Shown here: in pieces, positions 57,058 through 64,000 of the stretch
Layout of the letters: every line of letters begins with the position of its first letter
Position numbering within the stretch: the stretch's first letter is position 1
Assembly: GCA_034423015.1 (NCBI GenBank)
Contig: DAOUJG010000064.1
Coordinates: 62,001-126,000 of the forward strand
Direction of reading: 5' to 3'
Length of the DNA: 64,000 nt
From: JAGWBJ01 sp034423015
Lineage (GTDB): Bacteria > Chloroflexota > Dehalococcoidia > Lucifugimonadales > JAGWBF01
Program-made: the position numbers and the translations under genes
The notes under the pieces: generated by a model
Told to the model about the DNA's origin: nothing
Database searches by the model: none
Seen by the model: only the letters and a program-made list of their open reading frames with translations

Positions 57058-59330
57058 GGGAGCGTCTCCTGCGCCCGCTGGCGTTGTATGGCCTGGAGCA
57101 CGACGTCGGGGGTAAGCGGCAGGCGGGTGGGCCTCACCCCGGTGGCGTCGTATACGGCGTTGGCGATGGCCGGGGCAACCCCGACGCAGGGAGGCTCCCC
57201 CAGCGCTTTGGCCCCCATGGGGCCCACCGGGTCGGTGACGTCGGCAAAAATGACCCGGATGTCGGGATAGTCCAGGATGGTGGGGCTCTTGTGCTCCAGG
57301 TAGCTCGCGTTGAGGGTTACGCCCGTGGGCCCGTCCGTGACCATCTCTTCCGTCAGGGCGAATCCCAGCATCTGGGAGATGGCGCCCTCGGCCTGGTTCA
57401 GGGCCAGCCTGGGGTTCAGGATTCGACCCGAGTCGTGGGCCGCCACGTACCTGGCGACACGGACACGGCCCGTGTCCGTGTCCACCTCCACCTCGGCGAA
57501 GTGGGCGCCGAAGGAGTTGACTATGTACTCGGTGCTCCCCGGCGTGAGCAGCTCGTCGATGACGGTGGCCTCGCCCTCCATCAGCCCGGCCGCCTCCTGT
57601 ATCGACATGCGCCGGTGCGGGTCTCCCTTCACGAAGATGTGGCCCTCGGCTGCCTCCAGCTCCTCCACCGGGCTCTCCAGGCCCAGGGAGGCTAGCTCCA
57701 GCAGGGCCCGGCTGGCCCGCGTGGCGGCCCTGACCACGGCCGTGCCTGTGGAGAAGGTGGCCGTGGAGCCCGCTGTTATGGGGGAGTTGGGCGTGCCCGA
57801 CGTGTCGGCCAGGACGGGCTCGATCTCCTCGTACCGGGCGCCCAGGGCCTCGGCGGCGAGCTGGCAGAGGACCGTGGTCAGCCCCTCGCCCACGTCGATC
57901 AGGCCAGTAGCCAGCTCGATGCGCCCCGACCTGTGGATGCGCACCTCGGCGGCGGCGTGGAACCCCGGCCCGCCCCGGTAGAGCATGATGCTGAGGCCGA
58001 AGCCGCGCTTGACCGATGGGTCGTCGGTCTCCCGGCGTGTCTCACGCCCTGCCCAGCCGAAGGCCTCGGCGCCGATGCGCAGGCACTCGTCCAGTCCGTT
58101 GCTGGAGAATGGGATGCCCCCTTCCACCGGCTGGCTGTCGACTATCTGGCCGGCGGGGGTGGTCCTGCGCCCGGGCTGCCCCTCTGCGCGCACGTGGTTC
58201 CTGATGCGAAACTCCAGGGGGTCCATCCCCAGCTCCTCCGCAACCCGGTCCATGAGGCACTCCAGGGCGAAGTGGCCCTGGGGCGCGCCCAGCGCCCGGT
58301 ACGACCCGGCGACGGGCCGGTTGGTGTACGCCAGGCGGGCCTCGTACCGGACGTTGGCGCAGTGGTACAGGTAGAGAGGTCCCTGTCCCAGGCGGCGGGC
58401 GACACCCAGGCCCGAGGCCAGGTAGGCGCCCGTGTTGATGGTGGCTCGGGTGTCGATGGCCGTTATGGTCCCGTCCCTCTTTACTCCCACCCGCATCCGG
58501 ATATGGGCGGCGTGACGGGTGCGGCCCGCCACGAACTCCTCCTCCCGGGAGTACTCCAGGCGCACCGGCCGCCCGGCCCTCTGGGCGAGCAGGGCCGCCA
58601 GGGCCGCCATGCGGGACTCGTCCTTGTTGCCGAACCCGCCCCCGAGATACGGCCCCACGACCCGGACCCGCTCCGGGTCCAGGTCCAGCGCCTTCGCCAG
58701 CGCGGCCCGGTCCACGTGCACCCCCCGGCTGGACTTCCAGACGGTCAGGTCGTCCCCGTCCCATCTGGCCGTTGCCGTCCGGGGCTCCAGGGCGGTGGCC
58801 GAGTGGACCGGGACGAAGTACTCCCCCTCCACGGTCAGCTCCGACTCCCCGAACCCCGCGTCCACGTCGCCCCGCCGCAGTACCAGGGGCTCGCCGCCCA
58901 CCAGGTTGCCGCCGGGGTGTATCGCCGGAGCGCCCTCTTTCAGGGCGTCCTCCGCCTCCAGCACGAAGGGCAGCTCCCTGTACCGGACCCGGAGCATCCG
59001 GGCCGCCTCCCTCGCCGTTTCCAGGTCCCCGGCGGCGACCGCCACCACCTCGTCGCCCACGAACCGTACCCGCGTGTCGAGGATTGGCAGGTCGACGTCG
59101 ACCATGCCCCTGGGAGCGTCGAAGGGGGTGACGATGGCGTGCACCCCCGGCAGGTCGCGGGCCGAGGCTGTTTCCACCGAGAGGATGTCGGCGTGGGGAT
59201 GGGGGCTGCGGAGCACAGCGGCGTGCAGCAGCCCCGGCAGGTCCAGGTCGGCGGTGTATTTCGCCTCCCCCGTGAGCTTGGGACGCAGGTCCCTCCGCGG
59301 TACGCTCCTGCCGGCCACGGGCGTGCTCAC
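57054..59330 (-). CDS. Molybdenum hydroxylase large subunit (molybdopterin-binding)
   Basis: The product is 758 aa, xanthine dehydrogenase family. Visible are the N-terminal GEAKYTADLDLPGLLHAAVLRSPHPHA split as usual, PYLGGGFGNKDES, AGSYRALGAPQGHFALE, GEGLTTVLCQLAAEALG and the active-site glutamate E712 in ALGEPPCVGVAPA. The AYRCSFR motif of form I CO dehydrogenase is absent, so it is not a CoxL of that type. With an HcrB-like FAD subunit, an aromatic or heterocyclic acyl-CoA could be a substrate, but this is inferred only. Confidence 0.9.
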   Translation of the reverse strand: MSTPVAGRSVPRRDLRPKLTGEAKYTADLDLPGLLHAAVLRSPHPHADILSVETASARDLPGVHAIVTPFDAPRGMVDVDLPILDTRVRFVGDEVVAVAAGDLETAREAARMLRVRYRELPFVLEAEDALKEGAPAIHPGGNLVGGEPLVLRRGDVDAGFGESELTVEGEYFVPVHSATALEPRTATARWDGDDLTVWKSSRGVHVDRAALAKALDLDPERVRVVGPYLGGGFGNKDESRMAALAALLAQRAGRPVRLEYSREEEFVAGRTRHAAHIRMRVGVKRDGTITAIDTRATINTGAYLASGLGVARRLGQGPLYLYHCANVRYEARLAYTNRPVAGSYRALGAPQGHFALECLMDRVAEELGMDPLEFRIRNHVRAEGQPGRRTTPAGQIVDSQPVEGGIPFSSNGLDECLRIGAEAFGWAGRETRRETDDPSVKRGFGLSIMLYRGGPGFHAAAEVRIHRSGRIELATGLIDVGEGLTTVLCQLAAEALGARYEEIEPVLADTSGTPNSPITAGSTATFSTGTAVVRAATRASRALLELASLGLESPVEELEAAEGHIFVKGDPHRRMSIQEAAGLMEGEATVIDELLTPGSTEYIVNSFGAHFAEVEVDTDTGRVRVARYVAAHDSGRILNPRLALNQAEGAISQMLGFALTEEMVTDGPTGVTLNASYLEHKSPTILDYPDIRVIFADVTDPVGPMGAKALGEPPCVGVAPAIANAVYDATGVRPTRLPLTPDVVLQAIQRQRAQETLP

Positions 59331-59334
59331 GGCG

Positions 59335-59979
59335 TCAGTCCTGGAAGGTCATCCTGCGGTATATGGCCCTGGTGGTCCGCACATCCTCCATGCAGTACCG
59401 GTAGATCTCCTCCAGCCTGCCGTCCTGGTAGTAGTCGTACACCTTGCTTCCGTCCAGGTCCCCCTTGGGCGACTGCAGGTCCAGCGCCTCGGCCAGCTCG
59501 CCGAGCTTGATGTACTCCCGGCCCCAGCACTCCCACTCCTGCATGACGTCGTAGACCGGCTCGCTGCGGTACCTGGCGAAGGGGAGGCGCCTGGTGGGCT
59601 CGATGCCGTGGATGATGGACCGCTGGACTATGAACCGCAGGTCGAAGTTAAGGATGTTGAAGCCGACGAACAGGTCCACGTCCTTTGCCAGGTCCCAGAA
59701 GTAGCGCAGGATGGAGGGCTCCAGTCCGCTGATGACGTCCTCCGCCACGCCCCTCTCGGTCTCCTTGATGTATCCCACGCACAGGATGCGCCCCTGGTGC
59801 CCCCGCAGGGCAGTCTTCCGGAAGGTGTCCTCCACCCTCTCGGGCTTTGCCTCCGCCTCCCAGCGCTCCAGGCTCTCCGGGCGCGACAGGTTCCTGGGAG
59901 GACGGATGTCCGACTCCAGCCCGGCCTTGATGGACTCGTCGGCGGGGATCGTCTCGATGTCCAGGAACAGCTTTATCAT
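59335..59979 (-). CDS. DEDDy-type 3'-5' exonuclease (ribonuclease H-like fold)
   Basis: The product is 214 aa. The exonuclease motifs are Exo I FLDIETIPAD (D7, E9), Exo II in VGFNILNFDLRFI and Exo III as Y-x3-D in YCMEDVRTT, which places it in the PolB-like, DEDDy 3'-5' exonuclease group. It should remove nucleotides from single-stranded DNA ends. ATG 59979 overlaps the stop of the 2Fe-2S subunit gene (ATGA), and the large subunit gene starts 4 bp after its end. A housekeeping nuclease is thus embedded in a molybdenum hydroxylase operon. Confidence 0.85.
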   Translation of the reverse strand: MIKLFLDIETIPADESIKAGLESDIRPPRNLSRPESLERWEAEAKPERVEDTFRKTALRGHQGRILCVGYIKETERGVAEDVISGLEPSILRYFWDLAKDVDLFVGFNILNFDLRFIVQRSIIHGIEPTRRLPFARYRSEPVYDVMQEWECWGREYIKLGELAEALDLQSPKGDLDGSKVYDYYQDGRLEEIYRYCMEDVRTTRAIYRRMTFQD

Positions 59980-60464
59980 CGTCCCGCCGCCGCCCTCACC
60001 GACGCGATTATCCGTCCGTAGGCGTTGCAACGGCAAAGGTTTCCCGCCAACGCCTCCCGTATCTCTCCGTCCGTGGGGTTGGGGTTCTCGTCCAGGAGGG
60101 CCCGGGCCGCCATCACGAAGCCCGGCGTGCAGTACCCGCACTGGCCCCCGTCCTCCTCCAGGAATGCCCGCTGGACGGGGTCCAGGCCTTCCTCCGGGGC
60201 CAGCCCCTCGATGGTCACGACGCGCCTTCCCCGGGCTTGCATCGCGAGGACCTGGCACGAGTAGACGGGTTTTCCGTCCATCAGGACGGTGCAGGAGCCG
60301 CACTCGCCCCGGTCGCACCCCCGCTTGGACCCCGTCAGGCCCAGCCTGTCGCGGAGCACGTCCAGCAGGGTCCAGCGGTGCTGGGTCTCCAGGGTGTGGT
60401 CCCGCCCGTTCACCCGCAGGGTCATCTGGGATGAAGGGACCGGCTCTCGGCGACCGTCGGGCAA
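59976..60464 (-). CDS. Molybdenum hydroxylase small subunit (two [2Fe-2S] clusters)
   Basis: The product is 162 aa. The plant-type [2Fe-2S] cysteines are C50, C55, C58 and C70 (GCDRGECGSCTV), and the alpha-helical cluster has C109, C112, C144 and C146 (GGQCGYCTPGF and NLCRCNAYG). It transfers electrons from the molybdenum centre to FAD. I chose TTG 60464, with TAGGAG seven bases upstream; ATG 60425 would give 149 aa but has no ribosome-binding site. It is the first gene of the small-exonuclease-large-medium operon. Confidence 0.88.
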   Translation of the reverse strand: MPDGRREPVPSSQMTLRVNGRDHTLETQHRWTLLDVLRDRLGLTGSKRGCDRGECGSCTVLMDGKPVYSCQVLAMQARGRRVVTIEGLAPEEGLDPVQRAFLEEDGGQCGYCTPGFVMAARALLDENPNPTDGEIREALAGNLCRCNAYGRIIASVRAAAGR

Positions 60465-60489
60465 GGGAGCGCTCCTACGGATGGGTTGG

Positions 60490-60521
60490 CCCTTGGGCTT
60501 GCGAGGTCACGGGCCCAAGGG
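60490..60521 (-). terminator. Terminator-like hairpin after the SDR gene
   Basis: CCCTTGGGC (60490-60498) and GCCCAAGGG (60513-60521) form a perfect 9-bp stem, beginning one base after the SDR stop codon on the minus strand and ahead of the next operon's ribosome-binding site. No T-tract follows. Confidence 0.5.
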
Positions 60522-60522
60522 T

Positions 60523-61314
60523 TCACGTAGTCAGGAACAGTCCCGACGCCATGCCACCGTCGACGGACAGGGCGTGGCCCGTCACGAAAGAGGACGCGTC
60601 GGAGCAGAGCCAGACGACGGCCGCGGCGATCTCCTCGGGGGCGCCCATGCGCCCCACCGGCTGGTTCGCGGCGATCCTGGACTCCATGGCTGGGTCGTGG
60701 CCGGTGATGTCGTCGATCATGGGGGTCTGGGTCGAGCCCGGACACACGGCGTTGATCCTCAGGCCCGAGGCGGCGTACTCCAGGGCCGCGGACTTGGTCA
60801 GGCCGATGACCCCGTGCTTGCTGGCGACGTACACGGCCTGCCCCTCTATGCCCACCAGGCCGGCTGCCGACGAGGTGTTGACGATGGAGCCGCCCCCGGC
60901 TTCCAGCATCCGCGGGACCTCGTACTTCATGCACAGCCACACGCCCTTCAGGTTGACCGACAGTGTCCGGTCGAAGACCTCCTCGGTGCAGTCGGCCGAC
61001 AGCGTGTTGGCGCCCCGTTGCACCTCGAGCTGTACGCCCGCGTTGTTGAAGGCGCAGTCCAGACGCCCGTAGGCGTCCACCGCCCGGGCGACCATCGCCT
61101 CCACCTGGGCGGCGTTGGTCACGTCGGTCCTGACGAACAGGGCTTCGCCGCCCCGGTCCCGGACCATGCCCGCGGTCTCCTCGCCTCCCTCCGCGGCCAC
61201 GTCCGCGACTACGACCCTCGCCCCCTCGCCGGCCAGCGCGAGGGAGGCAGCCCGGCCTATTCCCGAGCCCCCGCCGGTAACCAGTGCGACCCTGCCGTCC
61301 AGCGCTCCGGCCAA
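60523..61314 (-). CDS. Short-chain dehydrogenase/reductase (SDR)
   Basis: The product is 263 aa, classical SDR. The cofactor motif is VTGGGSGIGRAASLALA, then VADVAAEGG, FNNAGVQ, the catalytic serine in NTSSAAGLVG, and Y-x3-K in YVASKHGVIGLTKSAALEYA split across helix and motif, then CPGSTQTPMIDD. I chose TTG 61314, with GGGAGG at suitable distance; GTG 61320 is too near that site. It oxidises or reduces an unknown alcohol or ketone. It stands alone between the VOC gene (same strand) and the molybdenum hydroxylase operon. Confidence 0.9.
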   Translation of the reverse strand: MAGALDGRVALVTGGGSGIGRAASLALAGEGARVVVADVAAEGGEETAGMVRDRGGEALFVRTDVTNAAQVEAMVARAVDAYGRLDCAFNNAGVQLEVQRGANTLSADCTEEVFDRTLSVNLKGVWLCMKYEVPRMLEAGGGSIVNTSSAAGLVGIEGQAVYVASKHGVIGLTKSAALEYAASGLRINAVCPGSTQTPMIDDITGHDPAMESRIAANQPVGRMGAPEEIAAAVVWLCSDASSFVTGHALSVDGGMASGLFLTT

Positions 61315-61445
61315 CTCCACCTCCCGTATACCAGGCTTGGAATTCTGAAGAGAATGGTCCCCGGTCCCTGCCCCCCTGGCCCTGGGAGAAAGATAGCATA
61401 GGGCCCGTCCCCCGTCCAGGGAGTCCGGCCACCGCTGCCGGGCTG

Positions 61446-61808
61446 CTACCCCTCGGGCTGCTGGAGGAGCTGGAGGACGTTCCCGTCGGGGTCCAGGAAG
61501 GTGGCCACCCACCCTCCCCAGTGCTCCTGCTCCGGCTCGCGGATGAACCGGACGCCCAGCCCGCCCAGCCTGCGGCGCTCCCGGTGGATGTCCCGGACCC
61601 CCAGGTTCACCATGATCCGGTGAGGGTCCCTGGATCGGCCCTGGACCCCGTCGTGAAGACCAAGGTTCAGCCGCACGCCCCCGAAGTCGAAGTTGGCGAA
61701 GTCCCCGTGGTGGCTGCGGAGCCGCAGGCCCAGGGTGTCCCGGTAGAATCCCACAAGACGCTCCAGGTCCTCGGTCCACAGGGTGACGCCCACCAAGCCT
61801 TCGATCAA
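61446..61808 (-). CDS. VOC superfamily (glyoxalase-like) protein
   Basis: The product is 120 aa with paired beta-alpha-beta modules: VGVTLWTEDLERLVGFYRDTLGL, VRLNLGLHD, and the second half IMVNLGVRDIHRERRRL with the ending ATFLDPDGNVLQLLQQ, a usual VOC closure. It starts at TTG 61808, preceded by AAAGGA. The metal-ligand histidine expected in the first strand is not evident (VTLWTED), so it may be a non-metal binding-protein member such as bleomycin-resistance-type. It follows trpC by 32 bp on the same strand. Confidence 0.82.
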   Translation of the reverse strand: MIEGLVGVTLWTEDLERLVGFYRDTLGLRLRSHHGDFANFDFGGVRLNLGLHDGVQGRSRDPHRIMVNLGVRDIHRERRRLGGLGVRFIREPEQEHWGGWVATFLDPDGNVLQLLQQPEG

Positions 61809-61840
61809 GACGCCCGTCCTTTACATAACCCGCCCGGGCT

Positions 61841-62626
61841 TCAGGGTCCGGCCAGCTCCCTGACCCTGGCCCCCACGTCCGCGGCCGTCACGATGGCCTC
61901 GCCCACCAGGGCGGCGTGCACGCCCAGACGCCGGAGGGCACGCATGTGGTCGGGCCCGCTGATCCCGCTCTCGCTGACCACCACCCTGCCCCTGGGAACG
62001 TGGGGCGCAAGCTCCTCCGTCACCGAAAGGCTGGTGTGGAAGGTGCGCAGGTCCCGGTTGTTGATGCCGATTATCTCCGCGCCCGCTTCCAGCGCCGTCT
62101 CCAGCTCGTCGGCGCTGTGCACCTCCACCAGGCACTGCATCCAGGACCCGCGGGCCAGGGCCAGCAGCTCCTTCAGGTCGGCGGGGGACAGGATGGATAC
62201 TATCAGCAGGATGGCGTCGGCGCCGTGAGCCCTGGCTTCGTACACCTGGTACGGGTCGAAGACGAAGTCCTTGCGCAGCACCGGCGCGCCCGAGGGTTCC
62301 AGGGCCGCCTTCACCGCCGCTAGGTCCGCCAGGGTGCCCTGGAACCTGGGGTCCGTAAGCACGGATACCGCTGCGGCCCCGTTCTCCACGTACGTCTTCG
62401 CCAGGCGGACGGGGTCGAAGTCCGGGGCGAGGAGCCCCCGGGAGGGGGACGCCTTCTTCACCTCGGCTATCAGCCGGACCCTGTCCCCCAGCAGCGCGCC
62501 CGACAGGTTGAGGGCGGGGGGCTGGGAGGCTATGCGCTCCTCCAGGGCCTCCAAAGGCGTTCGCCCCTTGCTCTCCTCCACCTCGCGCCGCTTGGAGGCT
62601 ACTATCTCGTCCAGTATGGTGGCCAT
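61841..62626 (-). CDS. trpC: Indole-3-glycerol phosphate synthase (TrpC)
   Basis: The product is 261 aa, TIM barrel. It closes the ring of carboxyphenylaminodeoxyribulose phosphate in tryptophan synthesis. Motifs are IAEVKKASPSRGLL (catalytic lysine), VLTDPRFQGTL, VLRKDFVFDPYQVYEARAHGADAILL (in two elements), CLVEVHSADEL, GINNRDLRTF and VVSESGI. It follows trpD by 47 bp on the minus strand. The VOC gene follows and may be on the same message. Confidence 0.95.
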   Translation of the reverse strand: MATILDEIVASKRREVEESKGRTPLEALEERIASQPPALNLSGALLGDRVRLIAEVKKASPSRGLLAPDFDPVRLAKTYVENGAAAVSVLTDPRFQGTLADLAAVKAALEPSGAPVLRKDFVFDPYQVYEARAHGADAILLIVSILSPADLKELLALARGSWMQCLVEVHSADELETALEAGAEIIGINNRDLRTFHTSLSVTEELAPHVPRGRVVVSESGISGPDHMRALRRLGVHAALVGEAIVTAADVGARVRELAGP

Positions 62627-62673
62627 CCTACCGAGGTCCTGCGCTGTTCATGTCGACCGTCCGGGCCATGATG

Positions 62674-63687
62674 TCACGCCAGCCGCCGACTCAACTCCAC
62701 CAGTCCGTCGACCTTGCCCAGTGCCTCGCCGCCGTCGATGGTCCTCCGGGCCAGGTCCACTCCCTCCTTCAGGCTGCCCGCCGCGCCTCCCACCATCAGG
62801 GCCGCCGCGGCGTTCGCCACGACAACGTCCCTGATGGGGCCCGGCTCTCCCTGGAACGTGCGGCGCAGGGTGGCCGCGTTCTCATCCTTGGTGCCCCCCG
62901 CGATCTGGTCGATGGTCACCCGGGGCAGCCCCAGGTCCTCCGCTGAGAAGGTGAAGGAGCGGACCTCGCCGCCCTTCAGCTCCCAGGCCCGGTTGGCGGC
63001 GCCCAGGGAGACCTCGTCCAGGCCATCGTCCCCGTGGACCACCAGCGCGCCCAGGCTCCCAAGGAGGGCCAGGACCCGGGCCACCTTCTCGCCCAGGTCC
63101 GGCTCTGCCACGCCGATGAGCTGCCTCTGGGCCCGGGCCGGGTTGGTCAGGGGGCCCAGGATGTTGAAGGCGGTCCGTATCCCGATCTCCCGCCGCACCG
63201 GCCCGGCGTGGCGCATCGCCGGGTGGAAGGTGGGGGCGAACATGAACCCGATCCCCACCTCCAGGATGCACCGCCTCACCCCTGCGGGGTCCAGGGCCAC
63301 CTTTACACCCAGCGCCTCCAGCACGTCGGCGCTACCGCATACGCCCGAGGCCGCCCGGTTCCCGTGCTTGGCCACCCGGAGGCCGGCCCCGGCCGCGACG
63401 AAGGCCGCGGCGGTGGAGACGTTGAAGGTGCCCTTTCCATCCCCGCCCGTGCCGCACGTGTCCACCAGGGGCCCCTCCACATCCAGGGGAAGGGCCATGT
63501 CCCGCATGACCGTGGCCATGCCGGCGATCTCCTCCGCCGTCTCTCCCCTGATCCGGAGGGCCGTGATGAAGGCCGAGATCTGGGCCGGAGTCGCCTCCCC
63601 GTCCATGATCTCCCGCATGGCGGCAGCGGACTCCTCCATGCTGAGGGAGGCGCCCGAAACGACGGTCTCTATGGCTTCTCTGATCAA
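62674..63687 (-). CDS. trpD: Anthranilate phosphoribosyltransferase (TrpD)
   Basis: The product is 337 aa and joins anthranilate with PRPP. It has the glycine-rich PRPP site DTCGTGGDGKGTFNVSTAAAFV split over loop and helix, KHGNRAASGVCGSADVLEALG and the FMFAPTFHPAMR element; the late segment HGDDGLDEVSL is also typical. The start is TTG 63687 with a weak ribosome-binding site; no ATG in frame is available. It is 102 bp downstream of trpG on the same strand. Confidence 0.95.
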   Translation of the reverse strand: MIREAIETVVSGASLSMEESAAAMREIMDGEATPAQISAFITALRIRGETAEEIAGMATVMRDMALPLDVEGPLVDTCGTGGDGKGTFNVSTAAAFVAAGAGLRVAKHGNRAASGVCGSADVLEALGVKVALDPAGVRRCILEVGIGFMFAPTFHPAMRHAGPVRREIGIRTAFNILGPLTNPARAQRQLIGVAEPDLGEKVARVLALLGSLGALVVHGDDGLDEVSLGAANRAWELKGGEVRSFTFSAEDLGLPRVTIDQIAGGTKDENAATLRRTFQGEPGPIRDVVVANAAAALMVGGAAGSLKEGVDLARRTIDGGEALGKVDGLVELSRRLA

Positions 63688-63789
63688 CGGTCGGCCCGGC
63701 TCATTCTAGCACGCGGCCCGCCCCGGCATGCCTCCTGGGCCGCCGTTTGCTCCGGGCCTCGCGGGCGTTCTGGGAAGACATGGCCGCCC

Positions 63790-64000
63790 TCATGGGCCGC
63801 GCTCCACCCTGTCCAGGTAGTTGCGGAGCAGGTCCTTCCCCACGGCCGTCATGATGGACTCGGGGTGGAACTGGACCCCCTCCACCGGGTGCTCCTTGTG
63901 CCGCAGCCCCATGATGGTCCCGTCGTCCGTCCAGGCGCTCACCTCCAAGGAGTCGGGCAGGCTGTCGGGATGGACCGCCAGGGAGTGGTACCGGATGGCC
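63790..64000 (-). CDS. trpG: Anthranilate/aminodeoxychorismate synthase glutamine amidotransferase subunit (TrpG/PabA), C-terminal part
   Basis: Only the last 70 residues are inside the window; the frame runs off the right edge. The end AIRYHSLAVHPDSLPDSLEV and EGVQFHPESIMTAVGKDLL carry the catalytic histidine and glutamate (FHPES) of class I amidotransferases. In the trpG-trpD-trpC order it should supply ammonia to anthranilate synthase, perhaps shared with folate synthesis. The gene for TrpE is expected upstream, beyond 64000. Confidence 0.9.
   Translation of the reverse strand, partial: AIRYHSLAVHPDSLPDSLEVSAWTDDGTIMGLRHKEHPVEGVQFHPESIMTAVGKDLLRNYLDRVERGP

Noticed and set aside
57054..59330. 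Large subunit as form I CO dehydrogenase (CoxL)
   Set aside because: The form I motif AYRCSFR is absent; the corresponding region reads SYRALGAP, as in other xanthine dehydrogenase-family enzymes.
1..64000. CRISPR arrays, tRNA or rRNA genes, insertion sequences, prophage genes
   Set aside because: I saw no regularly spaced repeats, no cloverleaf-like sequence with a TTCGAATC-type arm in the gaps, and no transposase, integrase or phage protein among the coding regions.

Overview
The window is GC-rich bacterial DNA, about 70% G+C in most genes, densely packed with short operons on both strands. The gene mix suggests a member of the Chloroflexota, probably a Dehalococcoidia/SAR202-type lineage: CaiB/BaiF CoA-transferases, MmgE/PrpD proteins, flavin- and F420-type oxidoreductases, amidohydrolases, a molybdenum hydroxylase, and DUF1501/DUF1800 proteins. 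This placement is an inference from gene content only; no rRNA, tRNA or marker phylogeny is available in the window.

Layout. 1-4.8 kb (+): cobalamin uptake and salvage (BtuC-type permease cut by the left edge, BtuD-type ATPase, cobO, a CobC-like phosphatase, cobQ). 4.8-9.9 kb: an M20 amidohydrolase, a leftward hydrolase/amidohydrolase pair, and a rightward MmgE/PrpD gene coupled to a Cys-cluster protein. 10-14.1 kb (-): DUF1800, DUF1501, six-bladed NHL propeller, and a small cytochrome-c-like protein with no haem motif. 14.2-26.6 kb: VOC protein, TIM-barrel isomerase, a leftward block of two CoA-transferases with a deazaflavin-type oxidoreductase and a DAO-type flavoenzyme, an aminotransferase-phosphatase-GDPD run, an LLM flavoprotein, an alpha/beta hydrolase, a zinc-finger membrane protein and an orphan GatC-like protein with its own strong promoter.

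26.7-40.9 kb (-) is an exopolysaccharide/surface-glycan locus. It is headed by a MarR-EPS-type winged-helix protein fused to a Rossmann domain and by a NusG paralogue (RfaH/LoaP-like). These are followed by a heptose-bisphosphate phosphatase-like HAD protein, an ABC flippase-type exporter, five glycosyltransferases, two sugar-nucleotide epimerases and a two-domain dehydrogenase. The stretch around 34.9-36.8 kb is clearly poorer in G+C, as if exchanged.

41.0-49.1 kb (+): an amidase, a tricarballylate-dehydrogenase-like flavoprotein and an MmgE/PrpD protein overlap end to end and run straight into aroE-aroC-aroK-aroB. 49.1-50.8 kb (-): GYD protein, TauE/SafE transporter and a small membrane protein. 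51.1-53.2 kb (+): minC-minD-minE. 53.2-61.3 kb (-): an ABC-2 exporter pair, an LLM flavoprotein, a three-subunit molybdenum hydroxylase operon with an exonuclease gene inside it, and an SDR. 61.4-64 kb (-): VOC protein and the trpG-trpD-trpC part of the tryptophan operon, cut by the right edge.

The candidates I consider most worth pursuing are the regulator/antiterminator pair heading the glycan locus with its palindrome-rich divergent promoter region, and the amidase-TcuA-PrpD-like catabolic module next to it.
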